Shown here: in pieces, positions 56,691-64,000 of the stretch
Numbering within the stretch: the first letter of the stretch is position 1
Layout: every line of letters starts with the position of its first letter
From: Ascaphus truei
Taxonomy: Eukaryota; Chordata; Amphibia; Anura; Ascaphidae
Assembly (NCBI GenBank): GCA_036426205.1
Contig: CM071568.1
Location: 118,229,391-118,293,390 of the forward strand
Length of the DNA: 64,000 nucleotides
Direction of reading: 5' to 3'
Notes under the pieces: generated by a model
The model's database searches: none
Seen by the model: the letters and a program-made list of their open reading frames with translations, nothing else
What the model was told of the DNA's origin: nothing
Position numbers and translations under genes: made by a program

Positions 56691-58210
56691 TATATGAGGC
56701 TGTACAGTATGAGCTTTTCTGTATATCCTCCTTTTATGGTTATCACTCTATCTCTCGCGCTCTATAATATACTTTTTCCTCTTCTGTTTTACTATATATT
56801 TTTTAAATTAAAAAAAATAATAATAATAATTATCAGTTATTATTTTCTTTATGCTCTAAATTATGTATTCTGTGCTGCTTTCTTATTATCTGTGCCCTGT
56901 TAAATATTAACAGGGCACATCACCTCATAGTTTGTCTAATTTTTTGTGCTTCTTTTTTATGTAGATTAGAACTTTTTATATGCTGCTCCTGTCTGTTATT
57001 ATACTCTGATGACATCACCTCACCTCCTGAATCAGGGGATGTTTCCTCCCCTTGATGCACCGGCTGATTATCTACCTCGGGCACTGTGCAGATGTTGCCC
57101 CCCTCCTGTTACCTTACTGCAATTGGCTGTGGGGCGGAGATGATGACACCGTTTTGATTGGCCAATGTATTTAGCCTAGCAACTCTCCGCTACCCTTTTA
57201 CCACTCCGGGAAGAAGGCCCCCTTGGCTAAACGCGTAGAGTGTTCACTGATGGCAGTATACATGATTTCTACAGAGTGGCCTTTGCTTCATGATGCAACT
57301 CCTGTGAAGATATGAGAGACTGCAATCTATGTTGGAATTACTCTCCCTTGGACTGACTCATACACTATTATGGACAGCTGAGTATCACTTTCTCTGCTGC
57401 TCTGAGTCCTTTCCCTTTGTGGGATGTAGGCAAATGCTGGTTTGATTGAGCATCCAGTACTGCGTTTATTTTTCATCCTATATAGCCATGTGTTTTGCCT
57501 TTTTGTCAGAATCCACAGGAATGTTTTGCACTCATGTTTTTTGATATTTTTATTATTTTTGATTATTGCTGCACAGGGTTTGAGTACTTTTCATCTTATT
57601 TTCCCCTGTGTCTCCCCTTGGTTTAAGATATATTATTTTTTCTTATGTTCACTATTGTGTATAGTTTTATTCATTGTATATATTTAATTATTTTTTCATT
57701 TGGGTAATTATATTTTATTGTAGCTAGGATCCTTAGGGGGTGTTGTATCCTTTAGCTCATTTGTATTACCTCATATTTTTGAGAGGTATATTATTTGATA
57801 CTTTAAGCTCTGGGTTTTACTTCAGCAATATTAATGCATTATTTTCTAGTCACAGCTTTTTTATTTTTGTTATGCTGCCTACAGTGTGTTTATGTTTTAA
57901 TGTTGTGTGTCTTATTGATCGTTATTAAAATCATTTCCTTTTTCTATTTTACTTAGAATCCAAGTCTTTTTTCTTTATATTAGATTAGTTATTCTGTGGT
58001 ATATTTAGAGTGCTATTTTGGGGATTGTCTCAGTCTTTTTGTGTGCTATATTTATTTCTCTTTCCCCAGCACCACCAGTGTTTCCCTAGTTATTTAGTCA
58101 CAGGCTATCCTGTTTAGAAATTGTTTTTTCTCAGGATTCTCTGTATTAATTTTTGGGTCTGGCTTAACCACTTATTTATATAGTTTGAGCAACTGCCCTT
58201 TTGTGTGTGT
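56691..58210. other. PLE 3' region and T-rich spacer
   Basis: About 57,206-57,240 shows a degraded hammerhead-like pattern (GGAAGA, stem GGCC/GGCT, AAACGCGTAG) in the same orientation as the endonuclease fragment, consistent with the PLE terminal repeat. The rest is T-rich without recognised genes. Confidence 0.45.
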
Positions 58211-58613
58211 GTCATATACACTGGCGACACACTTTATTCGAGCTTGGCTAGTCCCACGAATTCGGGTATACCCGGGTGTATTGAGGTTTGTGACTGTTTT
58301 CCCTCGAGTACATTGAGTTATTTTCCAAGCAGGGATTGAAGCATTTATTCCCGCTGGCTGCAATACTGCACAGTATATATATATAAACTGCATGCTTACA
58401 ATTCATGAATTTATGCCATCTGGTAGACACGCGAAGCATTGCAGCCTATTAAATCCTAATCATTATCATTTAACAGATCAGCCGCCCATCAGCCAGGCAT
58501 GAACCCACGCTGGGAAGGCAAATGCAACGGGGCTTGTCAGAGGTTAGGAGTGGCGCATTCCAGGTATCTGCCAGGTACATACCGGGTATTTGCTCGAATA
58601 AAGTGTGTCGGTG
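58211..58613. mobile_element. MITE-like element carrying copy 4 of the upstream module
   Basis: The ends GCGACACACTTTATTCGAGC (58,222) and its inverse CGAATAAAGTGTGTCGGTGC (58,594) are inverted repeats. Inside, 58,396-58,510 resembles 49,192-49,310 (TTACAATTCATGAAT, GCCATCTGG, GACACGCGA). It is more diverged than the copies at 10 and 24 kb. Confidence 0.5.
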
Positions 58614-58619
58614 CAGTAT

Positions 58620-58846
58620 ATATATATGTTTGATGCATGCGCTAAACTATACGCACACATTATATATTATGGGTACTTCGTGTGTGTGTGTGTGTGTGTG
58701 TGTGTAGTTTAGCGCATGCATCAAACATATATTAGTAATAAATAATATAGCTCATGATTCTCTATCCCTCTCAATCTCTCATCTCTATTCTCTCTATATC
58801 ATCTCCTCTCTTTCTGGGTACTTCTCGTGTGGTGTGTGTGTGTGTG

Positions 58847-58884
<38 letters not shown>

Positions 58885-59165
58885 TGGTGTGGTATGCCTG
58901 TGATGTGTCGCTTGTGTGTGTGTGTGTGTGTGTGTTGTTGTGTGTGTGTGTGTAGTTTAGCGCATACGTCAAATATATATATATATATATTTATTGGTGA
59001 TTGTGCCAGCTTTTTCTACTTAATACACATTTTTTGATATTCCTGAGTGTGCTGTCTCTTTCATGCTCTGTGGTCCTGGGATCCTGGATTTACCTGGTAA
59101 GGAGTCTATATATATATAGTGTGTGTGTGTGTATAGTTTAGCGAATGCGTCAAACATGATGCATC
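58620..59165. repeat. (TG)n/(TA)n microsatellites bordered by a repeated 20-bp motif
   Basis: TAGTTTAGCGCATGCATCAA occurs inverted at 58,629-58,648, direct at 58,706-58,725, and as variants at 58,952 and 59,136, each next to a (TG)n or (TA)n tract. Cys/Val frames across these tracts are not genes. Confidence 0.75.
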
Positions 59166-59348
59166 TGATGCTGTCATATGTAATAAATTTAAGAGCATTT
59201 ATGTAATTTAAGGAATATAACATTATACTGTTTGTACCTTTATTTCAAAAGTCAAAAATGACCTTGCTGGTATCCATTGTTACAGGCAGACAGATCTGCT
59301 TCTTTCATGGTTGAGTCAATCATGGTCATCATCCTGCTGCATATGGAT

Positions 59349-59915
59349 CTAGTTGCCATCGTTAGGTTGTACCGCATTGGGTGCGCATCTTGGGGAAGGT
59401 TTTACCATGCAGACAGGTACAGTATTGTGCAGGGTAATTTTGCACGATCCCATAAGAATGATCTCCATAGTGCCAATCATATTGAGTGAGGCACAGTGAT
59501 GGTGTGTGAGAAGAGACGCCACTCTGTGATAACTGAATAAGCTATTATTCAGCAGATATGTGCCATGCTCCAAAACAATTTTAAACAATTGTAGAACTTC
59601 CCAACAGCAGTACTTCTGATCTTTACGTGGCATAACTCGAATAAAACATTTATTCACGATTAAATTGTGTCTGACAGTATTTTTCCATTTACTTGGTTCA
59701 TTTGATGCCTTGTAGTATGGGTATTTCTGTGAGATATACTCATACATTTCACGGACTGTAGCTCTGTGATCTTCCTTATTTTCAATAACTTCAAATATCA
59801 TAGATCATAATGATTAATTTGGATATGTCAGCATATAAGAAACCCCTGCCACGTCTAATACCTTTGAGTTCTTTGTTTAAAATGATTTTAGGTTCTTTAG
59901 CAACACAATTGTTAC
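59349..59915 (-). pseudogene. Second forkhead-domain sequence, frameshifted in helix 1
   Basis: The frame 59,801-59,349 holds most of a forkhead domain: 'HRATVREMYEYISQKYPYYK' (helix 2 region), 'KWKNTVRHNLIVNKCFIRV' (recognition helix with the canonical N, R, H, N) and 'CCWEV' (where other family members have YW). Upstream, in a neighbouring frame, 'GRGFLYADISKLIIM' supplies helix 1. The two frames are separated by a near-perfect 7-bp tandem duplication (ATCATAG/ATCATAA, about 59,797-59,810), which explains the shift. The sequence after the domain has no recognised family features. Compared with the copy at 49 kb this one is frameshifted but has the better DNA-contact helix. Confidence 0.72.
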
Positions 59916-59926
59916 TTTTTATCAAT

Positions 59927-60794
59927 AGAAAAAACAGATAAGATAGCGCTAATTCCTAAAGTTGCTATTATATAGTATAGTTGACCAGCTGGCTGCCTGC
60001 GATATAACACTGACCCCAGGTCAGGTGATAAATAGTGAAAACAATTTATATCTATGGCGCTCGGCTTATACAGAATAATTATACATTTGTGAGGATATAT
60101 TTACAACCAGAAATGATGATGCTGGCAGATCCAATGTGATACTCCACGTGTGGATGATCAAACATGAAACGAAAAATAAGAATACATAGTATAATACTGT
60201 AAAACACGTTAGACAAACAAAGAAAACAAATGCTGAGAACAACAGGTGACTATAATGATTAAAAAACACACATTTAATATGACACAATGAATCAATACAA
60301 TAAATAAACACAATATAAAATAGAAATGAATGTGGTTCCCACTTGTACAATCCTGCTATGGCAAGAGTACCCGCTTACCAGAAGATGGTAGGATGTAGGC
60401 AGTGGATAATCAGAGAGTATCCCCTCTCATGTGGCTACTCCATGCGCTCCTCATCGACATCGGCGCCGTGTTGTTGTAAGCCCCGGCTAGGGTATGGGAC
60501 GGCAGCCCTGCTCACGCTGGGACAGACCTCTGCAGCTCTCAGTATTCCACAGCTCGATACACATGTACCTGGGAAATCCTACTGTCGATCGCCTGTAGCA
60601 GATTCGCCAAATCCCTAGCCTGCAGTGCTGTAAGGATGGTATGCGCAGATTCATCCGCGATCACTTGGCGGGAAATTCAGCAGATAGTAAAGCAGTGTGT
60701 ACGTGGCCTGCATCATCATTTCTGATTGTATATATCCTTTACAAATGTATAATTATTCTGTATAAGCCGAGCGCCATAGATATAAATTGTTTTC
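59927..60794. mobile_element. Retroelement-like insert with 13-bp target duplication and inverted arms
   Basis: ACTTTTTATCAAT flanks the insert at 59,914-59,926 and 60,795-60,807. Inside, 60,035-60,125 and 60,710-60,794 are inverted copies (ATAGATATAAATTGTTTTCA, CTTATACAGAATAATTATAC). There is no coding capacity. Inverted arms and a long duplication fit a non-autonomous PLE, as at 44 kb. Confidence 0.65.
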
Positions 60795-60814
60795 ACTTTT
60801 TATCAATGTTACGT

Positions 60815-61356
60815 AATTATGAAGGTCAAAATACAAAGGGAATGCTGTAGGTATTTTAGTCTCCCACAAATAGGTGTTAGAAATACAGTAAGTGGATGTG
60901 AACATTGACCATTTATAAATGTTTTCACTGCGATACATTAAGGATCAAAAATTGTTTAAATGTATTTAAGGAACTTCAATGTTCATGATTTTTGTTTAAA
61001 AAAAACAAAGAAAACTAATTGTGTGAATGAAGAAGTATGTAGATACACACATTGTATAATGAAAGTCTAAATTGCCTAGAAAAAATAAATATATATATAT
61101 ATATATATATAATGTATGTATACATTTAAACAAATATAATTATATATTTCTATTTATATATAATACTGAGTTAAGTTATGGTGAGTAAAAAAAGTGACAA
61201 AAACCCTCCACAGCAAAGCAAATATGCAAATGTAAATACAACTGTATGCTCATCTGCATGTCTTAGGCAGGTCTGCAACCCCACCTTTCCCCATTATCAC
61301 CCAGCACACAGCACTTCCACTGCAGCAAGGGATTCTGGGAAATGACATGCAAATGA

Positions 61357-61411
<55 letters not shown>

Positions 61412-61945
61412 GAAATATATAATTATATTTGTTTAAATGTATACATACACACATACACACATTGACATTTGATTATACATTTTCAAAATGTTTATTTAAC
61501 AATTTCAACATGTGTCAATAATCGTTATTGTATTTTTCAACATGTTAGTAATGTTTTCAAATATATTGTCATTTAATTAAACAGTATCTCATCAAAACGT
61601 AACCAGAACATTAAAATATTAAATCAAATCTAATTGTGTTCCTTAAATGAAAGTGAAAGCACATAAGTGTTTTTTTGCTATTACATTAACATATTTGCAT
61701 TTATTAATTTGTAGTTTTATGCCCCTTACATGTAATGTTATTTTTGTTTCATCAAGTTCTTAAAAAAAAAATGGTCACCAAAAATTCACTTGTTTTGACA
61801 TTGCTAATACAATGAATATTACATCCCTGTTAATATATGTAATAAATAAAAAAAAATAAAAAAAATTAAAGTGTATCATTCAATGTCAAAATATGGTACA
61901 AAATTTAAGCTTGTGTATCATTGTTAGAAAGAACACCAACAAAGA
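60815..61945. other. AT-rich spacer with a nested MITE
   Basis: Positions 61,110-61,160 and 61,404-61,450 are inverted copies (TTTAAACAAATATAATTATA) bordered by (TA)n, enclosing a block with GGGAAATGACATGCAAATGA. The rest is AT-rich without genes. Confidence 0.55.
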
Positions 61946-61948
61946 AAT

Positions 61949-62440
61949 TCATGCTTCAATAAAACATTTTATTTTTGCATTTTGTGATCGGTTTACTGGC
62001 ATAGATGTATTTGTCTCTCTTGAAAGTGCTCCTCGGGCACGTACATTTCTCCCTGACAATCTTTGCGATTGTTGCCTTTGAATGGTTTGTGGCTGTGGCT
62101 GTGGTTGGGAAGCTTCAACAAGTTTGGGCTGTGGCTGTGGCTGCTGTCTAAAGGTTTCAACAATTTGGGCCTATGGCTTCTGTCTAAAAGCTTCAACAAT
62201 TTGGGTCTGTGGCTGCTGTCTAAGGCTTCAACAATTTGGGCCTGTGGCTGCTGTGTAAAAGCTTCAACAATTTGTGCCTGTGGCTGCTGTAGATAGACTT
62301 CAACAATGTGGGCCTGTGGCTGCTGTAGATTGGCTTGAACAATTTGTGCCAGTGGCTGTGTCTGCTGTAGATAGGCTTCAAGATTTTGGGCCTGTGGCTT
62401 CTGTTCTGTGTCTTCATTTTGTGGTTACTGTGGCAAGGGT
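61949..62440 (-). pseudogene. Harbinger Myb/SANT-like protein, Gln-rich C-terminal exon
   Basis: Reading from about 62,400 down, the minus strand encodes repeats of 'QQPQAQIVEA' and then 'QRQQSQRLSGRNVRARGALS', 'RETNTSMPVNRSQNAKIKCF' and a stop at 61,949-61,951. Gln-rich tails of this type follow the Myb/SANT domain in the second Harbinger protein of frogs, which partners the transposase in DNA binding and nuclear import. One repeat unit is 35 instead of 36 bp (near 62,220), shifting the frame. Confidence 0.6.
62105..62400 (-). repeat. 36-bp coding tandem repeat
   Basis: GCTTCAACAATTTGGGCCTG-type units start at about 62,112, 62,154, 62,190, 62,225, 62,261, 62,297, 62,333 and 62,375. Most are 36 bp (12 codons), two are 42 bp and one is 35 bp. 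Confidence 0.85.
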
Positions 62441-62762
62441 GGTGTGGGTGGTTACTATGTCATCATAGTCATGATGAACCAAATGTTTTAAATTAAATTG
62501 TGCATCAATAATTGGTCAAAATGTCAACAATAACTATTGATTGTGAATCTTAACAATACAGATTATTTTTGAATTATCATAATAAATGCTTTATATTAAC
62601 CAACTAAATAACTACATTTAGGTTGCTGGAACATGATATATCTTAACTTTTATTATATAACTGTGCAGATTTAACTCACATCTGCTACTTTCCTATGCTC
62701 ATATGAATGTGGAGTTGTGGCATCTAAATTAACACATAACATTTATAATTTTAGGGCCTCAC

Positions 62763-62810
62763 CTTCAATTACGGGTGTAGCAACTTCGGAACCTGGTGCT
62801 GTCAGCTGCT
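62763..62810 (-). pseudogene. Harbinger Myb/SANT-like protein, small middle exon
   Basis: A 48-bp segment bounded by acceptor CTTAACAG and donor GAAG|GTGAGG reads 'QLTAPGSEVATPVIE'. It lies between the SANT exon and the Gln-rich exon. Acidic/Pro linkers like this occur in the same place in related proteins. The assignment is by position and splice sites. Confidence 0.5.
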
Positions 62811-63164
62811 CTGTTAAGGGAGATGCAGTTTACTCTATTTAAATTGGAGATAAGACAGGTGTTAATATTGTTAAGTATATTTACAGTAAATTATTATTCC
62901 TGTTAAATTAACAAAACATTTTTGGATAAACTTTGTATGTGATAGTTTAAATGATCAGCAGCAGCTGTATTTGCTAATTAGTAGAAAGGTTAGCATCACA
63001 TTAAAATTATCATTTCAAATACTTTGTTAAACACTTTATACTTGGAGTATACATAAACAGTATTTATTATGTCTTTTTTTGTTCACCTTCACTATAAAAT
63101 AATGTTAGGGCACATACAAAATTAAAAACAGTAATGATATATGTTCAATTTTTAAAAAAACACA

Positions 63165-63330
63165 CTGAGGCATGCAAACGTGCATTTTGCAACATTGATT
63201 TTAATTTTCTTTTTATATCATCAAAGCGCTTCCTGCAGTTGTCATACGTTCTGGCATGATTTCCACAGGCAGATACAGACACTATAATCTTTTGCCATAA
63301 CTCCCTTCTCACATGTGAAGTGGTCCTGCC
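63165..63330 (-). pseudogene. Harbinger Myb/SANT-like protein, SANT domain exon
   Basis: After an acceptor (TTTTAAAG) the minus strand reads 'GRTTSHVRRELWQKIIVSVS', 'ACGNHARTYDNCRKRFDDIK' and 'RKLKSM', the second half of the MYPOP/NAIF-type Myb-SANT domain (W-x-x-I, R-T-x-x-x-C-x-K-R-x-x-D-x-K). The first SANT helix should be in an exon at higher coordinates, which was not found before the window end. The donor end near 63,165 is not well defined. Confidence 0.7.
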
Positions 63331-63339
63331 TTTAAAACA

Positions 63340-64000
63340 TCAAAATTAAGTTGTTCATGTAAATCTCTTAGATTCAAATTTGTTGTCCAAAAAATGGGAT
63401 AACGCTATTAATATTTGTTTAACATGCTGTTTGCCAAATAATGTATATGACACATGAGCATTATAAAAATTAAAATATATAGTAAACAAATGATGAATAA
63501 TAATATAAAATCTTGAAATACTACTCTACTTGAATAAACTTGATTCTTATCCTGGTTGCAAACACTGAATGATTATGAGTACATGTACATGGCATGTACT
63601 GACTGATCCGTGTGGTTGATTTGAAGTGCTGGTTGTTTAAAGTGTGTGCAGTTAGAACAAGAAGGAAAGGGAAGTACTGGGTATACTAGCAGGGGTGGCT
63701 GTTTTGGGGAGTGTGCAGTGGGTTAATTTATTTTAAAAGTGTGCTGTAATTGGAAGCCTGTAACTTTTTTTCCCCTTTCTCCTGCCTGAGTTAGAGTGGG
63801 TGTGGTTGGTTAATTGGCTGGCCTAACACACCTGCAGTGGGAGGGGTTAGTTAATTGATAACCTAACACACCTGGTGGGTGTCTCTATTTAAACAGAGGC
63901 TTCTAACGAATCCTGAGCTTGCGTGTACTGACTGATCCATGTGGTTAATAATAATAATAATAATAATAGCATGTTTTTGTATAGCGATGCTAGTTTTTAC
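63340..64000. other. Spacer with a flanking direct repeat
   Basis: TGTACTGACTGATCCGTGTG (63,596) recurs as TGTACTGACTGATCCATGTG at 63,927, with about 310 bp of GC-richer sequence between them. CACACCTG blocks at 63,827 and 63,866 also repeat. An (AAT)n tract follows at 63,947-63,968. No gene is recognised. Confidence 0.45.

Noticed and set aside
58834..59037. Cys/Val-rich small ORF
   Set aside because: Encoded by (TG)n microsatellite.
62063..62417. ORFs rich in Leu/Trp (plus) and Ser/His (minus)
   Set aside because: They are out-of-frame readings of the 36-bp repeat; the Gln-rich minus frame with the downstream conserved tail is the meaningful one.
1..64000. tRNA, rRNA, snRNA or CRISPR features
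   Set aside because: I looked for cloverleaf-like A/B boxes, conserved rRNA or snRNA blocks and regular spacer arrays, and saw none. A tRNAscan or Infernal run would be the decisive check.

Overview
This is a stretch of a eukaryotic, most probably amphibian (frog) genome made almost entirely of transposable elements, nested in each other and mostly broken. The reasons are its element mix (Penelope-like GIY-YIG retroelements with hammerhead-like motifs, CR1/L2-type LINEs, several Gypsy lineages, PIF/Harbinger with a Myb/SANT partner, many foldback MITEs), long AT-rich spacers, microsatellites, and split genes with GT-AG introns. I see no bacterial gene, CRISPR array, tRNA or rRNA, and no clear housekeeping gene.

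Layout. 1-9.7 kb: AT-rich spacer, a Penelope-like (PLE) pseudogene (3.3-4.5 kb, minus) between two hammerhead-like remnants, and a decayed LINE reverse transcriptase (5.3-6.7 kb, minus). 9.7-16 kb: an LTR-like block, a copy of a repeated module (10.25 kb), a ~430-bp tandem duplication whose second copy carries two datable insertions, a 448-bp MITE, and a PLE N-terminal fragment. 16.5-19 kb: PLE fragment, then a Gypsy pseudogene with gag, protease remnant, RT and RNase H. 19.7-21.4 kb: a 5'-truncated CR1/L2-type LINE. 21.4-22.5 kb: LTR-like block. 23.7-25.3 kb: second copy of the repeated module and PLE terminal repeats with hammerhead cores. 27.66-33.95 kb: an LTR element with two LTRs, a polypurine tract and a Ser/Pro/Thr-rich coding region containing a 75-bp tandem repeat, but no recognisable pol; a solo LTR of another family sits inside it. 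36.2-42.4 kb: a giant inverted repeat (arms about 1.48 kb), its left arm split by a 3.1-kb insertion full of minisatellites. 43-47.2 kb: PLE remnants and hammerheads.

47.9-63.4 kb is the most interesting part. It carries a PIF/Harbinger transposase gene in pieces: first-exon start at 49,475, a 3.3-kb Gypsy element inserted in that exon, the rest of exon 1 at 52,867-53,557, exon 2 at 54,335-54,685 and a tiny exon 3 at 55,036. The partner Myb/SANT-like gene lies convergently at 61.9-63.3 kb (minus). A divergent forkhead-domain ORF (48.4-49.1 kb, minus) shares the 340-bp upstream region of the transposase, and a second forkhead-domain pseudogene (59.3-59.9 kb, minus) lies between transposase and Myb genes. 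I propose, as inference, that this Harbinger lineage carries forkhead genes, or has inserted next to an amplified forkhead family. No terminal inverted repeat was found that would settle the element boundaries.

Nearly all coding pieces have stops, frameshifts or lost catalytic residues, so the region is best read as a fossil bed whose nested insertions give a relative order of events.
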